DNA of 64,000 nucleotides from Chryseobacterium caseinilyticum (GTDB lineage: Bacteria > Bacteroidota > Bacteroidia > Flavobacteriales > Weeksellaceae). The DNA lies in contig NZ_JACYFS010000002.1 of NCBI RefSeq assembly GCF_014837145.1, forward strand, positions 345,024-409,023, read 5' to 3'. Position numbers and translations under genes: made by a program. Under the pieces are notes generated by a model. The model was not told the origin of the DNA. It worked only from the letters and a program-made list of their open reading frames with translations, and did no database searches. Below, piece after piece: positions 8,101 through 16,897 of the stretch. Each line of letters starts with the position of its first letter. Within the stretch, counting starts at the first letter, position 1.

Positions 8101-9865
8101 TTTAAAGGAAACCTACGGAATTACCGTTTATCAGGAGCAGGTAATGCTTTTATCTCAAAAATTAGCCAATTTCACAAAAGGTGAAGCCGATACTTTGAGA
8201 AAAGCGATGGGTAAGAAGCAGATTGAAGTTCTGAATAAAATGTACCCGAAATTCATCGAAGGCGGACGGAAAAACAATCTTGATGAAGGTCCGCTGGAAA
8301 AAATCTGGAACGACTGGAAGGCATTTGCTGAATATGCTTTCAACAAATCTCACTCCACCTGTTATGCATTTATTGCGTATCAGACAGCGTATTTGAAAGC
8401 GAATTATCCCGCCGAATATATGGCAAGTGTGATGAGCAATAACATTAACAATACAGAATCTATCACAATGTTCATGGAAGACTGTAAAAGTATGGGTGTT
8501 GATGTTTTGGGGCCTGATGTAAATGAATCTCACTATAAATTTTCAGTAAACGAAAAAGGTCAGATCCGTTTCGGTCTTGGAGCTATTAAAGGAATAGGCG
8601 AGGGGCCAAGTGAAGGAATTACGAAGGAAAGAGCCAACGGAAGATTTAAAAATATTTACGATTTCTTCGAAAGAATTCTGCCTTCTCAAATGAATAAAAG
8701 GGTTGCAGAAAGTTTAGTTGTGGCAGGAGCTTTTGATGAACTGGATTCTTTCCACAGAGGTCAGTATTTTGACATTGATATGGCCGGAAGAACGAATCTT
8801 GAAAGGTTAATAAGATATGGACAAAGCTTTCAGGAAAGCAAAAACGAGATGGAAAACTCCCTGTTTGCAGATTTTGCTGAGGAAGTTCAGATCGAGCAGC
8901 CTAAGTTGGCGCCATGCGTGGAATGGCCGAATATGCATAAATTAAATAAGGAAAAAGAAACAATTGGATTTTATCTTTCTGCGCATCCGCTGGATGAGTT
9001 TAAATTTCAGTATCAGTTTATGCAGGGAAGTTTATCTAAAAAAGCTGTCCTGGAAAAAGACGAAGAAGCAAAAGTAGTTACTGATGAAGTTCCTATCCTC
9101 GAAAAAGATTCCGTGGATGAGGTGGCAGATTTAATTGAAATTGTATCTGACGATATTGTAGCCGGTGAAGAGGAAGAAATCATTGAGGAAGTAACCAAAA
9201 AAGCAGAGCCAAAAGGAGTTTTTGGATTTTTAAATCTGGATGAGGTGGATGCTTACAAAGAGATCGCTTTTGCCAATAAACAGGAAGAACTGTTTGAAGA
9301 AAAGAAAAAAGACTGGAAAACCATTCAGAAAGAACGGGAAAACGGTGGTGGCGGAAAAGAGTATACTGTTGCCGGTCTGATAACGGAGTATGTTGTAAAA
9401 GATGGTTTCCGAAGTGGTGAAAAAGTAGCCTTCCTTACTTTGGAAGATTATTCAGGATCTTACTCGTTCCGATTAGGCGACCGGGATTATATGAAACTGA
9501 AAGAGAAGCTTGAGGTACAGCGTTTTGTGATTTTAAAAATAAAATTTGCCCAGGTAAAAGACGGAAGAGTATTTGTAAATGTGAATGATGTAATTGAACT
9601 GCAGGAAGCATTTGAAAAGTTTGCCAAGAGCATTTCTCTGGTCATGGATGTGATGGATTTCCGGCCTGAGGATTTAAGTTTTTTCAGAAATATTCTTGAA
9701 CGTAACCCAGGAAGTCAAAAATTAAAGTTTTATATTAAGGATGTGGATGATGATCTTCAGGTACAGCATATTGAAGTACAGTCGGCAAGACATCAGGTCA
9801 ATTTAAACGGTGATTTAATAAAAAATATTCAACTTATGAATAAATATGAGTTTTATCTCAATTAA
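5186..9865 (+). CDS. dnaE: DNA polymerase III subunit alpha with fused N-terminal proofreading exonuclease
   Basis: 1559 residues. Residues 1 to about 190 form a DnaQ/epsilon-like DEDDh exonuclease: D7 and E9 in FDTETTG, GHNVEFD near 110, and HNAAADVNA with the late His and Asp. A linker is followed by a PHP-like domain (about 245-500) that aligns with other DnaE proteins but lacks the usual HxH metal-ligand start (YFNFDNKS here). The polymerase core follows, with catalytic aspartates in PDIDIDFDD (D695, D697, D699 region), then helix-hairpin-helix segments and a C-terminal OB fold (about 1385-1450). An acidic insertion lies near 1285-1345. It is the replicative polymerase and carries its own proofreading domain, so the degenerate PHP domain is unlikely to proofread. 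Confidence 0.95.
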   Translation: MYLVFDTETTGLPKNFNAPLSDSDNWPRMVQIAWQLHDDNGQLIENQDYIIKPEGYDIPFNAARIHGITTKIANEEGRDLQEILEEFSKVLERVRVVSGHNVEFDYNIVGAEFFRKNIQDNLQEKPKADTMILGTDYCQLGGGKGGRYKSPKLEELYEKLYGHKFDEAHNAAADVNATAQVFFEMMRIGIIPAEVLKTSEDQLAYFKTLHPNPIKPFGIIIRRQVADFNNKKKQSDVGSIDDIELGRYFNFDNKSVFSTLTATSSINDLIKKATDENFPAVGMVDLGNMMGAFKFVSAVESANSDRSKKHKEFLAKKQEAEENGTEFNETEPGSEPLIPVVGCEFYISDRYEQKQFTKDDPDRRTQVVLLAKDFNGYKNLAKLSSIGFLKGFYFGVPRISREVIAEYKEGLIALTSGINGDIPDAILNTGEQKGEELFKWWKETFEDDFYVQIQNHKLPEEEHLNDVLLHFADKYDVKILAQNQTYYTNKDDSNIQDIVSCIKDGEKLTTPVGKGFGKRRGLAAGEYYIKNAHEIKEAFLNYPDAFDAYEEFTGKFSPYTLKRDVLLPKFDIPEQFIHAEDEIDGGKRGEMAYLTHLTYEGAKKRYVETGITPEIKERLDFELEVVANTGYPGYFLIVQDFCNEARKMGVWVGPGRGSAAGSAVAYCTGITNVDPIKYDLLFERFLNPERVSMPDIDIDFDDEGRDKIIKWVVEKYGKNQVAQIITYSVLGGKSAIKDAGRVLDLPIPDTNNIAKLIPPSPGMNIAKALSKYDKLKPEDQQLVDEMKYVLNTPDDARHDVLASAKKMEGCIRNTGIHACGVIITPEDVSNIIPVTIAAKDADILVSQFDNSVAESAGLLKMDFLGLRTLTIIKDALKIVKARHGVDIDPDLIPLDDVKTYQLFKEGRTVGIFQYESPGMQKYMRELKPTVFADLIAMNALYRPGPIKYIPNFINRKHGIEEIVYDLPETEEYLKETYGITVYQEQVMLLSQKLANFTKGEADTLRKAMGKKQIEVLNKMYPKFIEGGRKNNLDEGPLEKIWNDWKAFAEYAFNKSHSTCYAFIAYQTAYLKANYPAEYMASVMSNNINNTESITMFMEDCKSMGVDVLGPDVNESHYKFSVNEKGQIRFGLGAIKGIGEGPSEGITKERANGRFKNIYDFFERILPSQMNKRVAESLVVAGAFDELDSFHRGQYFDIDMAGRTNLERLIRYGQSFQESKNEMENSLFADFAEEVQIEQPKLAPCVEWPNMHKLNKEKETIGFYLSAHPLDEFKFQYQFMQGSLSKKAVLEKDEEAKVVTDEVPILEKDSVDEVADLIEIVSDDIVAGEEEEIIEEVTKKAEPKGVFGFLNLDEVDAYKEIAFANKQEELFEEKKKDWKTIQKERENGGGGKEYTVAGLITEYVVKDGFRSGEKVAFLTLEDYSGSYSFRLGDRDYMKLKEKLEVQRFVILKIKFAQVKDGRVFVNVNDVIELQEAFEKFAKSISLVMDVMDFRPEDLSFFRNILERNPGSQKLKFYIKDVDDDLQVQHIEVQSARHQVNLNGDLIKNIQLMNKYEFYLN

Positions 9866-9888
9866 TCAGGAGAAAATAATGATAATGG

Positions 9889-9913
9889 AGTGGCTTTCTG
9901 GCCACTTTTTTTT
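9889..9913 (+). terminator. Terminator of dnaE
   Basis: AGTGGC (9889-9894) pairs with GCCACT (9901-9906) across a 6-nt loop and runs into a tract of eight T residues. Confidence 0.75.
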
Positions 9914-10151
9914 GCTCCTTAATTTTAATAGTTAGAAGAAATTTAATAATTTTTTAATGTAAGTTAAATTTATTTTTTTCAGGTAGAAAGTGTTTCGTAG
10001 CGTTTTAAACCCTGAAAATAATTAAATGTTTGTTTAATCATATTGAATCTTTTTAAGTGTTTTAAGGAAATTTATAATATATTTTTCCTTTGTATGTAAA
10101 TCGTATGTTAATATTTATTAATTTAACCGACTAATTAAAATTTTGTTAAGT

Positions 10152-13100
10152 ATGAAAAAAAACTACATTGGTTTGCTTCGTCGCAAAGAAACGAACTGCA
10201 ATCCTAAGAAAAATGGATGGTTATTAGGGGTTTTTGCAGCTGCTACAGTACTCTTAGGGGGTAATAGTTTTGCGCAGACAAATATTGCAAACTATACTTT
10301 TGCTAAAGGTACAGGGGCTATCTATACGCCGATTACCGGGGGTACTAAACTGCTGCCTTCTGGAACGAACACAGCATATGACAGTGATATGTCTGCAGCA
10401 ATAACATTACCAACTCCATTTCCTTTTGGCGGAGCTAATGTTACTACTGTGTATATAAGCAGTAATGGATTTATAACTTTTGGATCTGCTCTTCAGACTT
10501 ATGATTATACTCCTCTTTCAACTTCTGGTGGAACGGGTGTAATTGCAGCTTTTGCTCAAGATGGGGCATCATCTACTGCTGCCGGAGCAAATTCCGAGGT
10601 TAGATATCAGGATCTTGGAACTGAATTTGTAATTCAATACACCGATCATGCAAATTATTATAATAGATCTACTGAAAAATTAAATTTTCAAATTCGTCTG
10701 GTTTATGCTACTGGCGAGATAAAGATTGTATATGGAAATTGCACTAATCCTGGTACTGATACGACAAATGGAATAACAGCTCAAGTTGGTATTAGAGGAA
10801 ATAGCACTACCTATTCAACGAATGTAAGTCCACTAATGATTGGTAATGTACCAGCTGGTACAACTTGTGATTGGTCTAAAGCTGTTACAGGGAATGCTAA
10901 TTCTAGTTCAATGCTTTTCTCTTCAACAAACTCAAATGTTAAAATTCCAAACGGGCTACAATATACTTGGGTACCTGGAACTCAGTTGCCGGTAAGGACT
11001 TTTGCAGCAACTACTGCTGTAACGAATGCTGGCGCAACTATAAATTGGACAGCTCCTGCCGGTGCAACAGCTTATAACGTTCAGTACAGAGCTTTGGGTA
11101 GTTGCGATTGGACTAGTTTTAGTGGAAATCCTCTTTCTACAGCTACTGCAACACTTGTTGGGTTAGCTCAAAATACAACTTATCAAGTACAAGTACAAGC
11201 GCTAAATGGTACTGCTCAAGCTGTATATTCTCATATTCCTAATCTAGCAGGTAGTGGTAACGGTTATGTTGCTGCAGGATCTTTTACAACTGTGGCTAAT
11301 TGTGCCAGTACCGTGACAGGATTGGCATCATCTGCATTAACACCAGATACGGCTACCATCAGCTGGACCGCTTCTACCACTGTTCCGGGTAATGGTTACG
11401 AATATTATTACAGTACTTCCTCAACTGCTCCTATTTCATCAACAGTTCCTTCCGGTTCTGTCGGAGCTGGTATCACAACGACAAACTTATCGGGATTAAC
11501 ACCTTCCACACAATATTATTATTGGGTTAGAGGCAATTGTAACAGTACTGATAAAGGAGTTTGGTCTAGTTCTGCAAACTTCACAACATTAAGTCTTTGT
11601 GCTGCGGTAACTGCTCCGGTAGCTAATGCAACGGGAATCAGTACTACTCCGACGATTACATGGACGGCAGTGAATGGTGCTGCAGGTTACAAATTGAAAG
11701 TTGGTACAACTTCTGGCGGAAATAATATTGTAGATACAGATATTTCTGGAGGTAGCTCTGTAAGTTATCCTATCACTACAGCATTAAGTAATTCCACAAC
11801 TTATTACTATTCTGTGACAGCTTACACAGCTACAACAGCTGCTCCGGCAACGCCGTGTGCTGTAAGAAACTTCACTACAGCATGTGTTGCCTCAAATGTT
11901 CCGTATACAGAAAATTTTGATACTACAGTCGTAGGATCACTCTCAAATACAAATGCACCAACCTGTTGGAAATATTTAGAACCAACTGGCTGGGCTGGAT
12001 ATGGATATGTTTCCACTACAGCTTTCACATCTGCACCGAATGGTTATTACATCTATTCTGACGCCGCTTCAACAGGTGGAGGGATGTTAGTGTCTCCACA
12101 GACAGCCAATCTGACCAATGGTAATAACAGAGTAAGATTTATGGCAAACGCTGGCGGATCAGGTTACACAATGGAAGTTGGAACTTTATCAGATCCAAAT
12201 GATGCAGGTACTTTTGTTGCTATTGGAACTGCGATAAACTTAACGACAACAATGACGCAGTATACTGTGAATATTCCTTCAGGAACTAATCAATACCTGG
12301 CATTAAGACATGCTGGTGGAGGCACTTACAGATCGGTTCGTTTCGATGATATCAGTATGGAATTAATTCCAGCTTGTGCAGAACCAACTTCAGTCGCTGT
12401 TTCGGGGATTACCTCCAATGGAGCTACATTAGCCTGGATGGCTCCTTCTACAGTGCCTTCTAACGGATATCAGATTTATAGCAGTACTTCTAATACTCCT
12501 CCAACTGCAACAACAACGCCTACGTTAAGTGTAACAACGGCTACTACGCCTCTGTCTTCACTTACTCCGGCAACTGTTTATTATGTTTGGGTAAGATCAA
12601 ATTGTGGCTCATCGCAGTCTGCCTGGACACCAATGGTGACATTTACAACTTTAGCAACACCTCCGGCAAATGACGCGTGCTCTGATGCGGTAATGTTGAC
12701 GCCTGGTGGAACATTTGCTCAGAATTCAATTACTGGTACTACTGTAGGTGCAACTAATACACCTGCGTTAACAGCAACTTGTCTTTCTACACCAACAAAT
12801 GTCGGAGGGAATGTGTGGTATAAAGTAACAGTACCTGCTTCTGGAAATTTAACTATTGAAACTGATGCAACAAGTCCTGCATCACCATTAGTAGATACTG
12901 TTTTATCCGTATATTCAGATTGTACTTCTACAACATCTATTGCTTGTGATGATGATGCAGGAAATGGCAATTTCTCAAAACTGTCATTAACGGGTCAGAC
13001 TCCGGGAGCTACACTGTATGTAAGTATTTGGAAATACAGTACTGCAACGGATGGTGCTTTCTTGGTTTCTGCTTATGATTCTTCTTTAACGTTAGCTACA

Positions 13101-13346
13101 AGCGAAGTTGCTAAGTCTGAAGACAAGATTTCTGTATATCCTAATCCTTTTGCAGATGTATTGAATATCTCAGATATTAAAAATGTAAAATCAATTATGA
13201 TTTCAGATATATCTGGTAAAATTGTCAAAACAATTACAAAACCGGAATCTACACTTCGTTTAGCTGACCTTAATGCTGGAATGTATTTGGTAATCCTAAA
13301 TATGAATGATGGTTCTAAACAAACTGTCAAAGCTATTAAAAAATAG
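10152..13346 (+). CDS. Large secreted fibronectin type III protein with T9SS type A sorting domain
   Basis: 1064 residues from the ATG at 10152; the open frame begins nine bases earlier at a TTG. A basic N-terminus precedes a hydrophobic stretch ending GNSFAQ, a likely signal peptidase site. Several fibronectin type III modules follow (about residues 280-380, 390-480, 485-575 and 750-840, with LTPSTQYYYWVRGNC-like strands). Between them lies a choice-of-anchor J/MAM-like jelly-roll segment beginning YTENFD and containing MLVSPQ. The last 75 residues are a T9SS type A domain: ISVYPNPFADVLNI, a DISGK turn, and LNAGMYLVILNM. The protein should be exported, anchored at the cell surface or released, with a possible adhesive role. 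The decayed gene just downstream carries a closely related C-terminal domain. Confidence 0.88.
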   Translation: MKKNYIGLLRRKETNCNPKKNGWLLGVFAAATVLLGGNSFAQTNIANYTFAKGTGAIYTPITGGTKLLPSGTNTAYDSDMSAAITLPTPFPFGGANVTTVYISSNGFITFGSALQTYDYTPLSTSGGTGVIAAFAQDGASSTAAGANSEVRYQDLGTEFVIQYTDHANYYNRSTEKLNFQIRLVYATGEIKIVYGNCTNPGTDTTNGITAQVGIRGNSTTYSTNVSPLMIGNVPAGTTCDWSKAVTGNANSSSMLFSSTNSNVKIPNGLQYTWVPGTQLPVRTFAATTAVTNAGATINWTAPAGATAYNVQYRALGSCDWTSFSGNPLSTATATLVGLAQNTTYQVQVQALNGTAQAVYSHIPNLAGSGNGYVAAGSFTTVANCASTVTGLASSALTPDTATISWTASTTVPGNGYEYYYSTSSTAPISSTVPSGSVGAGITTTNLSGLTPSTQYYYWVRGNCNSTDKGVWSSSANFTTLSLCAAVTAPVANATGISTTPTITWTAVNGAAGYKLKVGTTSGGNNIVDTDISGGSSVSYPITTALSNSTTYYYSVTAYTATTAAPATPCAVRNFTTACVASNVPYTENFDTTVVGSLSNTNAPTCWKYLEPTGWAGYGYVSTTAFTSAPNGYYIYSDAASTGGGMLVSPQTANLTNGNNRVRFMANAGGSGYTMEVGTLSDPNDAGTFVAIGTAINLTTTMTQYTVNIPSGTNQYLALRHAGGGTYRSVRFDDISMELIPACAEPTSVAVSGITSNGATLAWMAPSTVPSNGYQIYSSTSNTPPTATTTPTLSVTTATTPLSSLTPATVYYVWVRSNCGSSQSAWTPMVTFTTLATPPANDACSDAVMLTPGGTFAQNSITGTTVGATNTPALTATCLSTPTNVGGNVWYKVTVPASGNLTIETDATSPASPLVDTVLSVYSDCTSTTSIACDDDAGNGNFSKLSLTGQTPGATLYVSIWKYSTATDGAFLVSAYDSSLTLATSEVAKSEDKISVYPNPFADVLNISDIKNVKSIMISDISGKIVKTITKPESTLRLADLNAGMYLVILNMNDGSKQTVKAIKK

Positions 13347-13369
13347 ACCTTAATAATCTATTTATATTT

Positions 13370-13404
13370 AGCAGCAACTGATTTTTCAGTTGCTGCTTTT
13401 TTTT
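13370..13404 (+). terminator. Strong intrinsic terminator
   Basis: Perfect 12-bp stem AGCAGCAACTGA (13370-13381) with its complement at 13386-13397, a TTTT loop and a following T tract. Confidence 0.85.
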
Positions 13405-13508
13405 AATAAAAATTAAAAAATATTCAACAATATGGTTTAGTTTTTGATAATTTTATTAAGCAAATGCTTGAAATTTTTAGAAATAAAAAAAATCTACCCC
13501 TTTGCTAA

Positions 13509-14022
13509 TTTATTGTAAACATTAGTTTTTCTGCTCAGATCACACTGGGTGGAGGTAGTACAAATGTGGCTGTAGCTCCGATAAGTATTTACTGTGGTTA
13601 TTCTTATGTGCAGCAGATTATCACCAAACAGGAAATTAATGCCAATGCCGCGGGGAATATAATCGGTTTGGAATTTTATCGGATGAAGATGAAGATGAAG
13701 ATGAAGATGAAGATGAAGATGAAGATGAAGATGAAGACGCATTCACAATCAATATCCTTAATGGCAATTTAGCAACTTCAGAAGTTGAATCTTCGGTTAA
13801 CCAAATTATAGCGTATCCAAATCCATTTTCAGATGTTTTAACAATTTCTGACGTGAAAAATGTAAAATCATTGATGATTACTGATATGTCTGCGAAACTT
13901 TTAAGAACAATTGTAAAACCAGAATCTACACTTTATTTAATGACTTAAATGCAGGAATGTATCTGGTGATTTTAAGTATGAATGATGGGTCTAAGAAAAC
14001 TATACAGGAGATTAAGCGATAA
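13509..14022 (+). pseudogene. Decayed T9SS type A cargo gene with internal deletion and frameshift
   Basis: Pieces of one secreted protein are visible in different frames. The first piece (frame of 13530) reads like a signal-peptide end, FSAQ, then a mature start [13 protein letters not shown] and [15 protein letters not shown], a motif seen at the start of many flavobacterial secreted proteins. It runs into the (GATGAA)9 tract. After the tract a second frame gives LATSEVESS, then YPNPFSDVLTISDVKN, a T9SS C-terminal domain very similar to that of the upstream 1064-residue protein. That frame stops near 13945. A third frame resumes with LNAGMYLVILSMNDGS and ends at 14022. The start codon and the whole middle are missing. 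Confidence 0.75.
13682..13735 (+). repeat. (GATGAA)9 hexanucleotide microsatellite
   Basis: Nine exact copies of GATGAA, followed by an imperfect tenth (GACGCA). The tract lies at the junction between the N-terminal and C-terminal remnants of the pseudogene and encodes Asp-Glu or Met-Lys runs depending on frame. Changes in copy number keep the reading frame, so on/off phase switching by slippage is not expected. Confidence 0.95.
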
Positions 14023-14095
14023 TTAGCTTTTTTATAAATATTATTTTAAGCCGACAGTTTTATTGCTTGTGGCTTTTTAATTTTTGTTAATATAA

Positions 14096-14127
14096 TTGTT
14101 TATGTATTTTAATTATTTATAAATTTG
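14096..14127 (+). promoter_or_regulatory. Predicted promoter of the GEVED protein gene
   Basis: TTG at 14096-14098, a 21-nt spacer and TAAATTTG at 14120-14127, a full match to the Bacteroidota consensus. The ATG is 22 bases downstream. Confidence 0.6.
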
Positions 14128-14149
14128 CATATATTTATTAATAATTACT

Positions 14150-15727
14150 ATGAATAAACAATTATTATTGTATTTACTGTTTTTTAGTTGTGGGTTTTGT
14201 GCTCAAACCTACTGTATTCCACAGTTTTCTAATGGTTGTGATGATGGTGATCAGATTGATAGCTTTTCTATTCCTTCAGCTTCATTTAATCATGTCAATA
14301 CGGGTTGTTCTGTAAATGCTTATGGTGATTTTACTACGCAAATCATTAATCTAAATGCGGGAGTAAGTTACAATTTCAGTATGACACATGGTTTCAGTGA
14401 GCAAAATGTGAAAATCTGGATTGATTTCAATAATGATGGAGTTTTCACAGATACAGCTCCAGAGTTAGTTGCATCCGGTATAAGTACTACAGTTAACAAT
14501 CAGGATATTACAGATGGAATACTGAATATTCCGGCGACCGTGGCAGCTGGAACATATAGAATGAGAATTGCAGACCAATATGATTTAATGCCAACTCCGT
14601 GTAATATGGGTGATTTTGGTGAAGTTCACGATTATACTGTTGTGATAGCCGCTGCACCTACGTGTTTAGCTCCTTCAAGTCTCAATCTTTCAAATATCAC
14701 AGCCTCTTCTGCGGTTGTGTCCTGGGTTGCTTCCCTAAGTTCGCCTTCATCAGGCTACGAATACTACCTCTCCACAAATCCTGTAACGCCGGCGCCTTCT
14801 GCTTTGGCAACCGGTAGTACAAATTCTCTGAATGCGTCATTGGCATTAGCTCCGTCAACAACATATTACATTTGGGTAAGATCAGTTTGTAATGCTGCGG
14901 GCAAAAGCGCATGGTCTGCATCGGCATCTTTTACAAGTTTGTGTGCCGCGATTACTCCATTCTACAGTAATTCCTTTACAGTATTTCCTGGCGATTGCTG
15001 GCAGCAGGCCTCGGGAGGAAATTTGGCTTCAGGCTCTACAGGGAACAATATTTACTGGCTGGAAGATGGTTTCTTAAATGTAAATTACACAGGTGCTGCA
15101 AGAATAAATTTATTTGATCAAAACAGAGCAGGATGGCTGAAATCTCGGGCTTTCAATTTGTCAGGAGGTAATTATAGGGTGAAATTCAATTACGGTCTTA
15201 CGTCTTTTAATCAGCCAACAGCTTCTGCAATGGGATCAGACGATATTATTCAGTTTGCAATATCCAATGATGGCGGAGTTACCTGGACTGCTCTGCAAAC
15301 CTGGACTGCTGCGAATGCACCATCAAATACGTCAAATCAGTTTTCATTAAATCTTACCTCGTATAATTCTGCAAATACAGTTTTTGCATTTTATGGCTCA
15401 GACGGAACGGTTGTAGATCCTGAAGACTACGATTTTTTTATTGATGACTTTACTGTTGAATCGATAGGGAGTTTGGCAACCGCTCAGAATTTTAAGGAAA
15501 ATGATAAAACTGTTGTTTATCCCAATCCTTTCCTAAATGTTTTAAATATTAAAAATTCAGATGAAGTTGAATCTGCTGTAATTACAGATTTTAATGGAAG
15601 AATGATCAAAAGATTTGAAAAGTTCAGTTCAGAATTAAATGCAAGCGAGCTTTCATCAGGCATCTATCTTTTAAATTTAAAACTGAAAAACGGGTCTCAG
15701 CAAACATATAAAATAATCAGAAAATAA
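14150..15727 (+). CDS. Secreted GEVED / fibronectin type III protein with T9SS type A sorting domain
   Basis: 525 residues. A short hydrophobic signal peptide ends near CGFCAQ. Residues about 20-165 resemble a GEVED domain: KIWIDFNNDGVF, then AGTYRMRIAD and GEVHDYTVVI. A fibronectin type III module follows (about 170-265, with STTYYIWVRSVC). A jelly-roll, choice-of-anchor-like segment spans about 270-435. The C-terminal 75 residues are a T9SS type A signal containing VYPNPFLNVLNIKN and LSSGIYLLNLKLKNG. The protein should cross the outer membrane through the type IX system; an adhesive or substrate-binding role is inferred. It shares its modules with the 1064-residue protein upstream, so the two and the pseudogene between them look like a local family. 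Confidence 0.87.
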   Translation: MNKQLLLYLLFFSCGFCAQTYCIPQFSNGCDDGDQIDSFSIPSASFNHVNTGCSVNAYGDFTTQIINLNAGVSYNFSMTHGFSEQNVKIWIDFNNDGVFTDTAPELVASGISTTVNNQDITDGILNIPATVAAGTYRMRIADQYDLMPTPCNMGDFGEVHDYTVVIAAAPTCLAPSSLNLSNITASSAVVSWVASLSSPSSGYEYYLSTNPVTPAPSALATGSTNSLNASLALAPSTTYYIWVRSVCNAAGKSAWSASASFTSLCAAITPFYSNSFTVFPGDCWQQASGGNLASGSTGNNIYWLEDGFLNVNYTGAARINLFDQNRAGWLKSRAFNLSGGNYRVKFNYGLTSFNQPTASAMGSDDIIQFAISNDGGVTWTALQTWTAANAPSNTSNQFSLNLTSYNSANTVFAFYGSDGTVVDPEDYDFFIDDFTVESIGSLATAQNFKENDKTVVYPNPFLNVLNIKNSDEVESAVITDFNGRMIKRFEKFSSELNASELSSGIYLLNLKLKNGSQQTYKIIRK

Positions 15728-15745
15728 TTTTTTTTAAAGCAAAAA

Positions 15746-15778
15746 AAAACAGGTGACTTCAAAAAAGCCACCTGTTTT
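15746..15778. terminator. Bidirectional terminator
   Basis: AAAACAGGTG (15746-15755) pairs with CACCTGTTTT (15769-15778), with A runs before and T runs after. It can serve both the GEVED protein gene and the small minus-strand gene that ends at 15804. Confidence 0.75.
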
Positions 15779-15803
15779 TATATCTGATATTATTAAATTT
15801 TAT

Positions 15804-15962
15804 TTATTCCGGTTTTACAGGCTGCAGTTCTCCGGTATTCATACTGTCAAATACAGTTGGGAAAAACAGAACGAAGATAAAATAGATTACGATCATTAAA
15901 GCGACAAGTGCTACAAGACTAATAACAAGTGCGTTAGGTTTGTTTTTTTGTTTTGGTTCCAT
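15804..15962 (-). CDS. Small single-helix membrane protein (52 residues)
   Basis: An open frame of 52 codons starting MEPKQKNKPNALVISLV. A lysine-rich head is followed by one long hydrophobic helix (about residues 11-35, rich in Val, Leu, Ile and Phe) and a polar tail ending LQPVKPE. This fits a small inner-membrane protein with its head in the cytoplasm. The coding signal is the clean hydrophobic/charged pattern and the placement between a terminator and the upstream channel gene on the same strand, 45 bases away. I do not recognise the family. Cotranscription with the ion channel gene is likely, and a partner role is speculative. Confidence 0.6.
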   Translation of the reverse strand: MEPKQKNKPNALVISLVALVALMIVIYFIFVLFFPTVFDSMNTGELQPVKPE

Positions 15963-16007
15963 GATTTTGTGAATTAATTTGTTAAATAGTTTACTTAATA
16001 ATTAATT

Positions 16008-16841
16008 CTATGCTAATTTCTTGCCACATTGCTTGCAGTATCGGGCATCATCATCAATATCTTCGTTTCCGCAACGTTCGCAGATGAGTTCGAGATTTTG
16101 TCTTTTATTCCGCATTTCAGCCGTAACGATTCCTGTCGGCACAGCGATAATGGAATAACCTGCAAGCATCAGAATGACTGCAAAAAATTTACCCATCGGA
16201 GTAATTGGGGAAACGTCACCGTATCCAACTGTTGTTACGGTCACAACCGCCCAGTAGATCGACTGAGGAATGGTTTCAAAACCTGGTCTTCCACCTTCCA
16301 CCATAAACATCATCGAACCTACGATGACTGAAAAAATAATCAGGAACAGAAGGAATATGTAGATTTTTCGCGAACTGTTTCTTAGAGCTCTCACAATCAC
16401 AGAGCCGTCATTCATAAAATCTAAGAGATTAAAAACCCTGAAAACACGAAGCATTCTCAACATTCTGAAAATCAGGAAGTATTTTGTGATTGGAAAAAAG
16501 AAGCTTAAAAAGAAAGGTACCAAAGACAGAAAATCAATGATTCCGAAGAAACTGAAAATATAGCATTTTTTATTTTTTATCACTGCAATACGAAGAATGT
16601 ATTCAATTGTAAAAAAAATCGAGATAATCCACTCAGCGATGATGAATGTGGTGTGGAATTTTTTGTCGAGCTTCGGAACACTTTCCATCATAATGATAAA
16701 AGTGCTCGCAAGAATCAGAGCAAGGAGAATGATGTCAAAAAGTTTCCCGAGCCTTGTATCAGCACGGTTAATGATCCGAAACAAAAACCTCTTCCAAAGT
16801 GAATCTCCGGGAACGAGATTGTGCTCTTTTTCCATTTTCAT
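16008..16841 (-). CDS. Voltage-gated potassium channel-like ion transporter with C-terminal zinc ribbon
   Basis: 277 residues from the chosen start. A six-helix Kv-type channel: S1-S3 hydrophobic segments, an arginine-bearing S4 (RMLRMLRVFRVFNLL), a pore loop with TVTTVGYGD as the potassium selectivity filter, and S6. After S6 comes a short C-terminal zinc-ribbon-like tail with two CxxC pairs (CERC and CKQC). It should conduct potassium across the inner membrane; voltage sensing is inferred from S4. The longer open frame, to 16904, would overlap the start of the divergent Nif3-like gene and includes the TAACTTTG promoter motif, so MKMEKEHN at 16841 (or the Met two codons later) is preferred. 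Confidence 0.87.
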   Translation of the reverse strand: MKMEKEHNLVPGDSLWKRFLFRIINRADTRLGKLFDIILLALILASTFIIMMESVPKLDKKFHTTFIIAEWIISIFFTIEYILRIAVIKNKKCYIFSFFGIIDFLSLVPFFLSFFFPITKYFLIFRMLRMLRVFRVFNLLDFMNDGSVIVRALRNSSRKIYIFLLFLIIFSVIVGSMMFMVEGGRPGFETIPQSIYWAVVTVTTVGYGDVSPITPMGKFFAVILMLAGYSIIAVPTGIVTAEMRNKRQNLELICERCGNEDIDDDARYCKQCGKKLA

Positions 16842-16849
16842 GTTTTTTA

Positions 16850-16857
16850 CAAAGTTA
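16850..16857 (-). promoter_or_regulatory. Predicted -7 promoter element of the ion channel gene
   Basis: TAACTTTG on the minus strand is a full TAnnTTTG match, eight bases upstream of the ATG at 16841. A TTG lies 23 nt further upstream. It decides against the longer start. Confidence 0.5.
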
Positions 16858-16897
16858 TAAATATTCGTTATTTTCGTAGTCAAACTTACAGAATAAA

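Noticed and set aside
13682..13735. Phase-variable on/off switch
   Set aside because: The unit is six bases, so slippage does not shift the frame, and the gene is already broken.
13494..13742. Minus-strand frame rich in His-Leu
   Set aside because: It is the antisense reading of the GATGAA tract and the pseudogene.
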